Shown here piece after piece: positions 41,780-53,640 of a stretch of 64,000 nt of DNA. The DNA comes from Pomphorhynchus laevis (Eukaryota; Acanthocephala; Palaeacanthocephala; Echinorhynchida; Pomphorhynchidae): the NCBI GenBank assembly GCA_012934845.2, contig WNNJ02001415.1:186001-250000 (forward strand), in the 5' to 3' direction. Below the pieces are notes generated by a model. That model was not told the origin of the DNA. It worked only from the letters and a program-made list of their open reading frames with translations, and ran no database searches. Position 1 is the stretch's first letter; each line of letters opens with the position of its first letter. The position numbers and the translations under genes were made by a program.

Positions 41780-44200
41780 TGTATAATTTTATAAAATTGG
41801 CAAATTTAAATCATTTATAGAAAGTTATAAAAATTAGCAAAAATTCGTTGAATTTTATAATTTATAAAATAAATTTTATAATTTAAACGATATTAAAATG
41901 TTTAAGATGCAAAATTATTTATATATAGCTATATTTTACATATGGAATAATATATTAATCAAATTGTGATTGATGATTTTTTAATCTTACACACCCTACC
42001 GGTATAAATTCATTAGGTAAAAGCATAAAAATTTAAAAAAAATCGTTTTATTTTATAATTTATCTAAATAAATATATATCTATATTTAACCAAGTCACAG
42101 AGAATAAAGAATAAAAGTTCTTTATTCTACATATTCTTTATTCATATAAAAAATATGTAACGAAATTCTATAAAATTAGTAAAAAAAATTGTCTAAAAAT
42201 ATCGTTTTGAAAGAGAGTTCCGTAGTGATGTTTATTATTTTATTTTGAATCTACATAGCTTCTTTGATTAGTCAATTCTTTTTACATCTCCTCACTATTA
42301 AGCTCAACGATTTCAATTCCATTTTAGAGTCGATGTTCAGCCTATTGTTTTGTTAGACTGAATATGTCGCCACGTCTCATTACATATTAATGATGTTCAA
42401 TTACTCGTTCTCTGTTTTGCTTGTGTATCTACTATTCCAGCCATTGCGAGATATATATAACGCATTCAACGCGTGACTTTGCCGGCTGGTGTAAAAAATT
42501 TCTGATACAACTGTAAACTTATTCTGGCCATATTTAGTCTAATTGACTCGCCAATTTTAAATATTTGGCTATTACGTTCCCCTGTGACAATTTAACAATT
42601 TATTATTAAGTATGACAAGATACTTTCTAATAAATTGTCGAATTGTCACCTTGGATATATTGGCCATGTCCAAGATCGCATGTGCCACCTCTCACGTAAA
42701 TCATATATGTATCATCATCACCTATTCATCATCTATCATCATATATTCATCATCAGGTGTCATCTATTTTTAATAGGCTCTACGGTAATTTCGGCTACTA
42801 TTATTGCCAGTAGTTCAATACGGTCTTAATTGTATTTGATCGGATTTGACCGTCTACAGTTTAAAACAAATTGATAAATCCCAGTCTCGGTTTATTAAAC
42901 TGATAGTTGGTGTATTGAAGAAATAAATAACGACTTCTCATCTTCATTTGTTACTAATTGTCTAGGAGTAATAAATCAGATCATCTAATGGAGTCTACGT
43001 GATTTATACTATATATTAATTAAAAATAAAGATAAATAATTATAAATAATAAATGATTATATAAGATATTATACAATTTATATAACAATGGAATCAATAA
43101 TTACAATTTAAAATAACAAAATCAATTTTTATGAATAACTCAATTTAAAACACGGTGTGCTAGTCTTTCAAAAGTTATTTTGAAAGCGTGTAAGATAATT
43201 TGTTCAAAGCATCCAGAAAAAGAAGAGTTGCTTGCAATGGGCATTACATGCAGTCAGAAAACATAGTTTATGATGATCACACAAACGTAATTCAAACAAC
43301 AGGTTTCTCGTGTCCTTGAAACAATGAAAATAAATTCAATTTACCATTTTACCTTAACTATACATATAGTTAAACTCCTTGTATTCTAGTAAATGTAGCA
43401 AGAAAATATTTTGTAATTACATTAAAACGCGCAATTTTAAACAATCTAGATTTATCTGAACTTTTATTGCTATTTAAAAGGTTAAATTGATCAATTGCGA
43501 CGGTACATAACAGCATCATGATAAACAAAATCCATATTTAGCAATGAGGCAAGCCATTGGTTGTGCGTAGCAGCATATTTCATGATTAAATATCTTTATG
43601 ATTTTAAATTTCATTTTTAATGTTAATCGATATAGTATATGAACATATTCTTCAAATTCGTCGTTGTGATCATTTCGTAACAGATAAATTCATAACTGGT
43701 CAATTCGTCACTTATCAATGGCACAAATTAACCCGTAACCAAGGAATTGGACCGTGACTAATTAATCCTACGAATTACAGTTGACAGTAAACTGCACATT
43801 TGACACTAAAACTATAGTTCACAGTACAGTTCACTAATTTCTCAAGAACTTTGGACACTCAATTCATACCACTAATTCAAGTAGAAGTGATAAGTAATGT
43901 TCCTACATTCAATTATGCGATTCACACAGTGATGGTTTGGTTTCCACTGATATCGTGCTTCCTCGAAGAACGATATCGAGCGGTGTGGTATCGAGCACGA
44001 TATGGTTAAGAGCTTGACCATCAGCTCGATGGTATGCGTATTGAGGCTTCTAAATACGTTAGGATTTAGGATGATAAATGATATATCTACTAAACGTCAT
44101 ACTGAATACGTGAGCTCTTAGGCTAATCGTGTGATTAGAGTTTTATGTGGAACATTTAGTTTTTCGATAGAAGGACATTCAAAATTTTACCTAATGAATT
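41780..44200. other. Gene-less interval
   Basis: AT-rich. Contains a small TR1 left-half fragment near 42975-43140 (aaatcagatc, gagtctacgt, then the AT spacer and tttttatgaat) and a catcat-rich simple stretch at 42710-42760. No host coding sequence recognised. Confidence 0.45.
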
Positions 44201-44518
44201 TGTGATAAACTACTTGTATGCTTCTCCATGCATTTATTCTCGTACAATTAACAAATCAAACAGGTTGGAGAGCGTTCTGTGTAGAGCAATTCGGCTTGCC
44301 AAACCTATGCACTCACATCCTTATAACAATGATTGAACTATTTAAGCTTGACTTGGATCCAAGCTTAAGATTGATAAACAGCATGTGTGTGGCACGGAAA
44401 CATTGCACGAATAATTTAGTGAATAATTCACTCTCTCTTTTGATTAGTTAATAATTTTTATGAGTGAACAACAAATTTATAACATAATGCATAGTATTTA
44501 TTCACTATTCATCGATAA

Positions 44519-44765
44519 AACATAACGGTCAGAATACGTAACGGTCAGAAAACATAACGATCAGAAAACAACGGTCAGAAAGGATAACAATTAGAAGATA
44601 CACCAGGATCATAACACATAACGGTCAAAAATATAACGTTCAGAAGACACTATAATCAGAAAACATAACGGTCAGACAACATAACGGTCAAAATACATAA
44701 CGATCAGAAGACACTACGTTTAGAAAGCACTACTGTAGAAGACAGTACACTAAGAAATCAAGTGA
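44519..44765 (+). repeat. Minisatellite, cataacggtcagaaaa
   Basis: About a dozen imperfect units of 14-18 bp built on cataacggtcagaa, with variants (gataacaatt, cactacgttt). Units degrade toward the 3' end. Non-coding; ends before the four-helix gene on the opposite strand. Confidence 0.9.
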
Positions 44766-45129
44766 GAAAACATAAAGGTCATTAAGCATATTTCTGACAT
44801 GTTGTAGATTAAATTGTGACACTTATTTTGTCTTTCAGCGTTCATTAATGTCGTTTCACGATATGCTAAGTTTTTAAGTTACGTTAAAGAGTATGTTAGG
44901 CGGTTTTTTATATTCCCATTTTTTATTGCAATTTATTGTTGCTTACTTACTGTAGGTTGTAATAAGTTGTCCGATGTTGAAACTGGATGTTGCAAACAAT
45001 TAGAAAATAAGAAATTGTTCGTTTAGGTTATCACTAATCCAGCGTCAATTAAAAATCTATGTAATGCAATATTTGACTTCTTTAAATTCCGTGTTTAATT
45101 AATTTATTATGTTAAATGTTTACATTTAA

Positions 45130-45696
45130 TTATGATTTTCTTTTCAACTTTAAAACATAAAGTAAGGCGAATATAATCTGGATAAAGTAGAATACCAATG
45201 TTAGGCATTGGACGATTAGTACTCCGGTTTTTACAAGATCGCACTCATGTGGATAGTTATCCATTAACAGGCTTATAGAATATGCGCATAAAGGCGTTTC
45301 AACTATTGCTGTGATGCTAATTCCGATAACAATAAAAATGATTTTAGATTTGCGATTTCCTAGTATAAATAATGGTAAACGAACCATTTTAATAGTGGCT
45401 TGTAGAGAAATCACCAATATAGTTATGTTGATTTTTTTAAATTTACATTTTTGATTAGCATATAGTGAACCGAAGACTATAAGGCAAATTAGCCACAAAA
45501 CGGCAAATGCGATTGAGCATTGCAACACAATATGTAAAGCAATGCTTGGTCTGAGTCTGCTTGGCATCAAAACAGTCGATTTTAGATATAAAGGCGGGCA
45601 TTGGTCTATTAAATACTTGGTCGGTATTTTTTGATGGTGACCTGTTCCAGATGTTGAACTAGTAGACCTGTTTCTTTTACGCTTTTCTGAAGTCAT
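45130..45696 (-). CDS. Four-helix membrane protein, unknown family
   Basis: Intronless frame of 188 residues. The basic, serine-rich N-terminus (EKRKRNRSTSSTSGTG) is followed by four hydrophobic segments at about residues 51-76, 88-113, 118-143 and 154-182, and a basic tail (KLKRKS). A tetraspan topology with cytoplasmic ends is likely. No conserved CCG of tetraspanins and no claudin motif are visible, and I do not recognise the family. A PxLCAY motif lies in the third helix and NYPHEC between helices 3 and 4. The continuous frame, in contrast with its degraded surroundings, suggests a real host gene. Confidence 0.6.
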   Translation of the reverse strand: MTSEKRKRNRSTSSTSGTGHHQKIPTKYLIDQCPPLYLKSTVLMPSRLRPSIALHIVLQCSIAFAVLWLICLIVFGSLYANQKCKFKKINITILVISLQATIKMVRLPLFILGNRKSKIIFIVIGISITAIVETPLCAYSISLLMDNYPHECDLVKTGVLIVQCLTLVFYFIQIIFALLYVLKLKRKS

Positions 45697-46249
45697 ATGT
45701 CAGCTTTGAAGATAGTCGAACGATTTTATTAAATAGCGAAGAAAACATAATGTATTAATATAAAATCCATGATTAGATAATTTTCAAGAATCTTGGAAAT
45801 TATCATTGAATAATATCGAATATTTAAATTCTGAACTGAGTGTTTTTTGTAACTATAGTAACCTTACTACATTATTTTGTCACTACTTGTTCACCTTATA
45901 TCGAATTGATCAATCATATTTTTATAAATAAGTAGACAAATATTTAAGTTTTCCATTTAAATAGTATCCATCATCTTCAAATCCGCTGATATTTTTAAGA
46001 TGCTGTTAGCGGTTATGGACAAGATACAAAGGCATATTTTATTCTTAAATCATGTAAAATCATTATTTATTTAAATTTACGAATACAAACAAGTAACCTA
46101 AACTACCCAAATCTTAAGTATTAACTATTTTATCTAATTATTATATTTGTATAAACATTATTAATTGTACATGAGTGCATCTGTGAGCTGAAATTTTTCT
46201 GATTGTGGCACGATATTATCCTCACATGTATTGATCTTATTTTTAATAG

Positions 46250-46430
46250 AGCAGAACGCTACTAATCAGTCTGGGTTGGTCTCATCAGCTGCTGACCCAG
46301 ACCTACATTTCACGTTTCGACCCTTGTTATCTGCTTTCTCCGAACTGATGCTACGGATTTGAACTACGGACGTCTGTATCGCGATTAACTACATCCGCTA
46401 GGCTGACTGCTCCAGTTGTGTAGATATACA
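46250..46430 (-). mobile_element. SINE-like element: tRNA-type promoter plus CTGATGAG core
   Basis: Read on the reverse strand. An A-box-like TAGCGGATGTAGTTAATCG lies at about 46382-46400 and a B-box-like GTAGTTCAAATCC at 46355-46367, so the head resembles a tRNA-derived RNA polymerase III promoter. About 40 nt downstream come GGTCGAAAC, then a stem GTCTGGGT/ACCCAGAC enclosing CTGATGAG (46281-46288). GGTC and GACC flanking the two boxes can pair like hammerhead helix II. The tRNA fold itself is too degenerate for a functional tRNA. The boundaries are approximate. Confidence 0.5.
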
Positions 46431-46579
46431 TTTATGTATATTACTTTTGGTAGGAAACATTATTCCCCTACCAATATTCAATATATAAACATTATTAAAT
46501 ATTATTATTAAATACTCAAGGCTTTTGTAATCACTTATATATTTAACAATGAACAGTTGACATTGTGTCATATCGATGC

Positions 46580-46940
46580 TACTACAACAATAATCAAGTT
46601 TTAATAATTACAGTTCGTTGTTATAAACTTCTTCCTCGTCGCTATCGTATTCATTATCCACGTTAAATAAATTATTGTATTATTATTATTATTCTGGTCA
46701 TGATCAGAGTCCGTGTTTACGTCATCGTCCACATCCTCTATGACGTGAAGACTGATATCGTCATCGCTGCTCTCATCAACGTCGAGCTTTACATTCCTTT
46801 TCTTCTTTCCACTGGCGTTTTCGATTTTTGTCCTTCCGTCTCAGTTATCGACTTCAATTGTCATCATATCTTCTCCCGCGCTCATTAAAATAAGTCCCTC
46901 GCCAAATCCCTCTTCCATTTGATTAGATTCGTTATGTTCC
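46580..46940 (-). pseudogene. Acidic coding stretch, broken or multi-exon
   Basis: The reverse strand from 46920 reads MEEGFGEGLILMSAGEDMM, then TIEVDN and TGA. The same frame continues with DGRTKIENASGKKKRNVKL and DVDESSDDDISLHVIEDVDD. A second frame, shifted at an (AAT)n run near 46675-46690, ends FNVDNEYDSDEEEVYNNEL and a stop. The strong acidic bias kept across both frames suggests a former or spliced gene for a nuclear acidic-tail protein. I cannot name it. It could be a pseudogene or an exon whose partners lie elsewhere. Confidence 0.35.
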
Positions 46941-47211
46941 AAGTTTGAGAGCAGTTTTCAAAACAATGAACTAGATTTAATCGATTGCTATTCAATGTAG
47001 AACGTTTGAGGTTAAATTAAATTTTATGCACATTTTATCTTATTCTAAATGTCTGTCGACAGATATATTATATATATCGTATTCTTACTTGAAACATTAT
47101 GCACATCTCCAACCGCTATTCCGGTTTTTTACATAATAGAAATCTTTGCATATATCGGTGAATGCGGCCGTCTCTATGAGGGATTACTGGCTAGCGTCTC
47201 TTTAAGATTTA

Positions 47212-47350
47212 TTTTTACGTAACAAATGCGTGCCGGGACGCTTACTGACCACAACAATAAAAAAGACAAAAATCTAAATTAGCGAGGAGGATACGGAGGC
47301 GGCATTTATTAAAGGAGGGAGCGCGGCGGATTTAGTTGGAGCTGATCCAG
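47212..47350 (+). repeat. GC-rich dispersed repeat, copy 2
   Basis: Second copy of 7375-7540: tttatttttacgt, aaatgcgtgc, gaccacaacaa, acaaaaatctaa, gaggaggatacgg, aaaggagggagcgcggcgga in the same order. It directly abuts the foldback at 47358. Confidence 0.7.
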
Positions 47351-47357
47351 CTCAAAA

Positions 47358-47632
47358 TATGGCAAGAAAATTTTATCGCTGTCGTTGCGCTTTCTCACAG
47401 GACTTTGAGGACTTTTAAATTTTAAAATTGTGTTACTGCTCCGGGAGCTAAAGGCATCTGAGAATTTGGTTACGTGGTAGCATAGGTATAGTTTCTTTAA
47501 ATTCAACTTTCTATTCGGATGCCTTTAGCTCTCGGAGCACAGTTTAACACAATTTAATATAAAATTATAAAAATGTATCCTCAAAGGATCATGTGAGAAA
47601 GCAAGCAACGATAGCAATAAAATTTTCCTGCC
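47358..47632. repeat. Foldback beside PLE terminal repeats
   Basis: Inverted arms 47358-47462 and 47518-47632 (about 105-115 bp, one arm with small insertions) around a 55-bp spacer. Shared blocks: gaaaattttatcgctgtcgt, ctttctcaca, ctttgagga, ctccgggagctaaaggcatc and their complements. The right arm runs straight into the first PLE terminal-repeat unit. Confidence 0.8.
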
Positions 47633-48000
47633 GAATAAATTAGGATGGTCCAGAAAGCACGTGGTTTGTTTAAAGAGGTTTTGCCCATGCAACTACGTCA
47701 GCAAATTCTCGGAGATGTTTTTTAAATATATCACAAGGCAGTCAAAACTACTGATGGAGTCAAAACTACTGATGGTAGTTCACCCTACTGATGAGTGCTG
47801 CGGGCAATTTTCTGTCGAATAAATTAGGATGATCCGAAAAGCACATGGTTAGTTTAAAGAGGCTAGGTCAATGCTACCACGTCAGCGAATTCTCGGAGAT
47901 GCCTTTTAAACATATCACAATTCAACGAAACGACTGATGGTAGTTCACCCTACTGATGAGTGCTTCCAGCTGCCATCAGTTCGTCTAGGATTAATAAAGA
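47628..48000 (+). mobile_element. Penelope-like terminal repeats, tandem pair
   Basis: Two units of about 184 bp starting at ctgccgaataaatta (47628) and ctgtcgaataaatta (47812). Each carries gcaaattctcgga or gcgaattctcgga, tatcaca, then a stem around CTGATGAG (47788-47795 and 47953-47960). The second unit has CGAAAC just upstream. Reverse-oriented copies flank the GIY-YIG remnant at 55.6-56.1 kb, which ties the repeat to Penelope-like elements. No PLE protein remains between them here. Confidence 0.75.
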
Positions 48001-48289
48001 AGTCTGATTTGCTATTGATCGAACTCCGATTATTGGCCACATTAAAGATTAAAATGTGAAGCATATGGCATATTGGCTCCCGAAGCACATTGTAGCATAT
48101 CATATTTTGAACACTTTTTGCACTTTCGAATTTAAACCTAGATTTTGTCGTATGGTGAGTCTACGCCTTACCGTATATGTTATCCATCCAGTACAGTTAG
48201 AAATTCTTTAGTATATGAAACCTTCAATGTAATAAATTTATGAAACCGCAGTTCCCGAGACGCATTCAAATCGTTTTGTGTTTATATTT

Positions 48290-48415
48290 AATACTGATGT
48301 GATCTGGAGATTATTGAATCGGTGCTAATGATCCTTAGATGGATTCGTTTATTTATTTGTCAATTTCGCTAGATCACACAAGGTGATTTTGCGACAGAAA
48401 CCAGCAAAGGTAACA
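48290..48415 (+). repeat. Diverged copy of the 60-kb repeat
   Basis: Blocks gatccttagatggat, tttatttattt and gatcacacaaggtga, then gaaaccagc match 60506-60575 in order. Older and shorter than the two copies at 60 kb; the CTGATGAG part is not present. Confidence 0.6.
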
Positions 48416-49197
48416 TTGACTCACAACATACCAAGCTTACATATTGTTTCGTCCGTTACCGGGCGTATCAAACATAATTTTTCCCATTTTATCAATTGCC
48501 GAACATTTTGATTCTTTATTTTCAATATTTTTAAAGCATCGGTTGATCACATTTCTTGCGGTATTAAGCTTATCTAATCTTCTAAACTGACATGGGTACA
48601 TATTATAATTAAGACAGTGTTCTTAATTAAGGCCGAGTTCTAGCACTTCTCGTTAGTTTTCAGTAAGAGGTACTTTTGAAAGATTCACAAGCTTTATATT
48701 TTCATTTTTTACTTTTATCAGTAACTTGTATCAATTGCCGAAACCTTCGATTTTGGTGGTATTCTACTGCAGATATTTATTCAACGTATATTCTTCTATC
48801 CAACAACTTGTTCAATTTCCTAGCTTTGTGAAATACTAATTGATTATGCAAACACTCATTAATCTTCGAAACACAACATCCTGTGTCCATAAAACTTTAT
48901 TAATAGCATTATCAATTCTCTATTGGAAATACATTATGTTCATTTTAAAGAAGAAACATAAATTTGCACTTGTTCTCTGATCTCGCTGTCTGCAATATGA
49001 TGATCCTATTTAAGACTCGATCATATAGTAAAGGTTCAGATAAAATATGTTTGACGCACTTTGTCCAAATTACGCAAAAAGTCTGTTTATTGTACATTTT
49101 CATATGATCTTTTGAATGACGTATAATTTTTTAGGAGAAATTCGTTTGGGTTACGAATTTTAAATTATTTTTTTCTCTGGAAAGGGTATTGTGATGT

Positions 49198-49365
49198 GCA
49201 ACGCCTAGAAGGACACAGATTTGAACACCGAACTGTAAATCATTCTGTTAAATATGTTAGCTCAGAAGGAATTCATTCTCAACAAATTGAGTTCACATGG
49301 AACCAGCTGAAATCAGGCAATGGAAAGCGACGGGGTACACATCGCCCAATGATCGACTAATAGCT
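49198..49365 (+). pseudogene. Merlin/IS1595-like transposase fragment
   Basis: Translates to EGHRFEHRTVNHSVKYVSSE, then GIHSQQIEFTWNQLKSGNGK and RRGTHRPMID with a stop. The pattern HxTVNHSxxFVxxxxGxHTQxIExxW belongs to the end of the IS1595/ISXO2 (Merlin) DDE domain; the glutamate of QQIE is the expected third catalytic residue. The upstream aspartates are not found in frame, so it is a fragment of a dead DNA transposon. Confidence 0.78.
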
Positions 49366-49369
49366 CATT

Positions 49370-50990
49370 TGGCACAGACGTCATCGAAATGACAATAGAT
49401 TGGAGTTTATATTCGAGTGTTCAAGAAATTTTAAGCTATGCCAGTAATTTTACTTATTCGGTGAATATTTGTAATCATTGTGCCTTATTAAAAAAGTTAT
49501 AAGTAAAACGTTTTTTTGAATATGTTAGTTTAGTTTCAATATAACATACTAATCTATTAATCAGAAGAAAGCAATGACAATCCTATTGAATACAGCCGCA
49601 CAGTTTAATCACATATTTATCCCTTTTTCCTCAACTTGATCTCGCTGATCATCAACAATTTGAGACCTTATTCATTATTCCAGTAAATAAGACCCCAACT
49701 GTTGAGGACCACCGACATAAAGCGAAGGGGAGGAAAAGGGATATAAAAGGAATAACGAAGATCATTTGCAACAAAATAGATTCAATGTCTTATTCGGGAT
49801 TAATTGTTTGACCCAAATTAAATGCTCAAAAATATGCATATTTTGAAGAACATTTTGAATAATTATTTTTTGAATGATTCAAATATATTAATATTTTCAA
49901 CTTAAGTCAATATAACTGTGTTGTTTATGATAACGCAATAAAAATTATGTTATCATTTGAAAATTTTGAGATATTTCAAATTTAAATTACTTTTTGAACA
50001 AAAAATTGTGTTTTTTCTTGAGAGCATAGAAAAATCTCAAAATTGGCAAAAAAATCGGCAAAAATCTTAAAATTGGCAAACTGTGACAAATATTTTTAAC
50101 GTTTCAACAAAATGCCTTTTTCAAATCTAAAATCTAAAATTACAAATGCATAAATTAAGAAACTCTAAAACACAATGCAATTTAATTTCATTTTACGTCT
50201 GCCCATTGTACACTGAAATTAATTCAAACCTGGTTTTATATCTCCCATTAAATGTGCTATCCATTTCACCTCGCACTAATTTTTCTTTCCTTATCGTTTT
50301 AATTCCTAATGTTATGATATTGTAATTGAAACAAGCAATGACATGTTTTAATGCATGCTTCACAGCTGCATCCTAGTATATTCGCATACATTTATTGTAT
50401 AAGATTATTGTATAAGCGCTTTGCCAACGACCTGGAAGACTCTCCCATATATTGTGATTTATATATGTTTTTGTCTAATCATATCGAGAGTGCAAATCAA
50501 AAGTAATGATATTTCGGCTGAACACGTAGCCCTTTCCAATTACAAGTATTTACAACCAAGACAATTTTTAACCAGTGACTGGTTAAAAATTTTCTTAGTT
50601 ATAAATACTTGCAATTGAAAAAGGACTGCGTGCCCAGCCTAATATATCATTATTTTTGATTTAGACTCTCGGGATGCTCCGCCAAAAACAAATTGATTTT
50701 ACCCGATCTTGCTTGATATTGTGATTTACATTATTTACAACTATATACTGCATTTACTTGTACAATTATTTGAATTTTAGACAATAACTCATTGCAGTTA
50801 CTGTGCATGAACATTACTACTGTTCGATATCTCATTGCAACACATGCACCTGGAATGTTTACATCGTGTTTGTATTTTAATCTACTTAATAATAAAGATT
50901 TTCTTACTAAAAAATACAACAATAAATACATAAATAACGTCAAAAAGAGATTATAGTTAGTTAATTCAGTCAGAGATAAGATAACTTCAT
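49370..50990. other. Gene-less interval
   Basis: No gene recognised. Holds a large hairpin at 50528-50627. The hydrophobic 70-codon frame at 50731-50943 has no family features. Confidence 0.45.
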
Positions 50991-51009
50991 ACTTCTGCTA
51001 TAGTCCTCA

Positions 51010-53640
51010 ACGCTTTAAGGCCTAAAATCCATGGGGATCTGAGCCCCAACCGATCGAACACGCCGCCTTCCGACTGAACCACCCGGGGTCTTTCACCCCC
51101 GAAGAATCCAATCAACGCGGACTATGCTGGGTAAACGCGAGACGAGGAGCTTAAGAAATCTTAGCCTTTGCTCTGGGGGACGTCCTCTCGAAAAGAAGAC
51201 TAATCCCGAGATAGCCCAAGTGCCCCAAAGGCGCACTTGGGTTTTCCCTTTCAACGACAGATGCTGAGCCCGTTTCAGGGCCCACCTAGCTTTCTTCAGG
51301 ATACGTTTAAGTCTATCCAGGTCAGCTTTCGCCGACCAGTTCACCGTAACGGTGAACCCCAGGTATTTTACTCGACTTGTGAAGGTGGGAGTGGTTCAGA
51401 GGCAAATATGGAGGAGAGTGCAGAGAGTGCTAATCCTTTAAGTTTTTTCTTTGTTGCAGTAATGCTATGAAAAACAACCACCTGCGATTTGGCAGAGTTT
51501 AAAATAAGGTTGGATATGGGTAACTGATCTTTTAATCTTAAAAAGAAACGGCTGATGTCAGAGACTACGTCTTTACACCTGTGTCCAGTGAACAGGGCTG
51601 TGGTGTCATCAGCGTACACCACAAGACGTTGTTCGCGTTTAAATATTTTGAATAGATTAATAGAAGCAGCAAGATATAAGATTGGAGAAAGTGGGGAACC
51701 TTAAGGCACACCCGTAATAGGATAAGAACTGACGCGCATCAGGGTCGTCTTCATAGTAAAATCGCTTGGTATACAGCAGGATCTCCACTCTGTTCACAAT
51801 TCTCGCAGGCAACCCGAGGGACCTGAGAGAAGAGATCACAAAAGGAATGGAGATGCGGTCAAATGCAGCAGAAAAGTCAAGGAAAACAGCCACAACTAAA
51901 CGATGGCTATTATCCCGACAAAACTGCTCCACCTCACCAACTGCTGAATGGACCGAGCGATTTTTAACGAACCCATGAAAACCTGGAGGGATCAAATTAC
52001 GCCTACTTAAATGGTCGCGGATTTTACGCGCAAGCGCTTTTTCGTAAATCGACACGAGGGCATTTTGAATCGAAATGGGTCGCAGATCTTTAGGGCATGA
52101 GCAGGATTTTTTCTTAGGAATAAAAACACGCTTACTAATATTGATGCCTGCTACATCGGATGGGGAGGCTAAAAGCATTGTGACGGCCACCTCTCTTCTC
52201 TGATCAGCTGTCAAAAGCTGACAGACCCGAGAAGAAAGTGGAGCGACGGATTTGGAGGTGCCCGGGAGTGGACCCCAGGAGTTAAGGATATCCGTAACAG
52301 ATAGATCCCTACTCCTGAAGTTACACCAAGGCGGGATTGGTTGAGGTGATTGAGTGGCTCCATAGTTGTGTAGGGCTAGTGACTCCTCCAAAACTTTATC
52401 AAGGCCTACATTCCCTATCCAACCCAATGCTCTATCCTTCCAGCAAACAAACTTCTCCTTCTTGAAAATCTTCCAAAAAGAAGACTGAGAAGGATTAAGA
52501 CGAGCAATACTCGTCCTATCCCTACTCAGCTGGAACCTATATCTAGTGCTCCAGTATTCATTCGAGAGAGCCTGTCTGGCGGAAACAGAGAGATTAGAGA
52601 GGTTAAGCAATTTTGCTAGGGCCTTGAGTTTCGTCGAAGTGGGATTGTATATACGACCTTTATAGGTAGTCGATAAAATCGCGGTAGCTTGCGAAAAGAG
52701 GTAGGTATTAAATTCGGTCAGACTCTCATTTCCTATTCTGGGAAAGAGTTGGATAGCCTGCTTGAAAGAAGGATACCCTGACCGGATCAAAGTGAAACCT
52801 TCTTCTAAGCAACATATCTTCCTCGATTCTCCAACGAATTAGGTCATGAGAGGTGGACAATTGTTGGCGCGACTGCTTTGTGCAGACGGGTTTTAACAAC
52901 CACCTTGAGTGAAGCAGTAAAATGTCGAGGATAGAATTTGTTGATGTGCAATGAAAGGTAGGGGAGGGGGTTTGTGAATAAGATAACCGTTCCTAGCTCT
53001 GCGAAGTGCTGCATTGATCCAACGACCAGTTCTGTCGTTGAAGTCTCCAAGTATCATGTCATAGCCGCTATCAATAATACTATCCAGGAGGTCACGGTTC
53101 TTGTGAATTTCCCCTGGAAGGATGTAGACATTGGCTAGACTGAGGCGTTTACCGTTCTTACAGAGTAAAACTACCAAACAAGACATGGCTAGACACGAGT
53201 AGTTAAGTAGGAGGGAGGACCTTAAGGAGCACTTAACTAAGGTCAAGAGTCCTTGAGAAGAAGAGGAGTGAGGTGGGGTTATGTACGGAGTATAGTGGGA
53301 ACTGATATGCTTTGGGATAAATCGAGTAATGTCCTGGGGGAGACGGATAGACCGCGTCTCCTGAAGGACTATAACATCTGCATCTCTACCAGATAAAGTC
53401 TAAGGGCAGAAGCACCTCCCGAATTCCACTGAATGATATTCAGTGGAAAAGGCTCGGGTTTACTCACCATTGTGTTAGATAAGATGGACGGGGGAAGCCA
53501 ACCTAGACAGAGCTAGGTACGGGAAGGTTACCCTTCCCACCACTAGCCCCATCCAGGGTCGGAACCCCTAGGGCAATATCTTCATTTCCCTTCGAGGCCT
53601 TCTCTTTCAGCAATTTCCCCATCTTCAGAGGGGGAACAGT
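51010..53640 (-). mobile_element. LINE family A, copy 2 (ORF2)
   Basis: Largest LINE in the window. On the reverse strand, after the end of ORF1, ORF2 starts near 53470 (PLNIIQWNSGG, start of an APE endonuclease). It continues with ANVYILPGE and ILGDFNDRTGRW (53040-53160; GDFN is a catalytic motif). Reverse transcriptase at 51657-52790 has PKDLRPISIQNALVS and FLDFSAAFDRIS, and VYADDTTALF follows at about 51590-51622. The post-RT region WGTWAISGLVFFSRGR lies at about 51200. The 3' UTR is missing, the element ending near 51010. Two or three frame shifts separate these parts, but each still reads cleanly, so it is a fairly young inactive copy. Confidence 0.92.

Noticed and set aside
44218-44451. 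77-codon frame as a host gene
   Set aside because: No domain, no neighbours or signals, and the surrounding sequence shows no coding bias.
46700-46888. Plus-strand 62-codon frame
   Set aside because: Antisense of the acidic reverse-strand stretch, whose composition makes more sense as protein.
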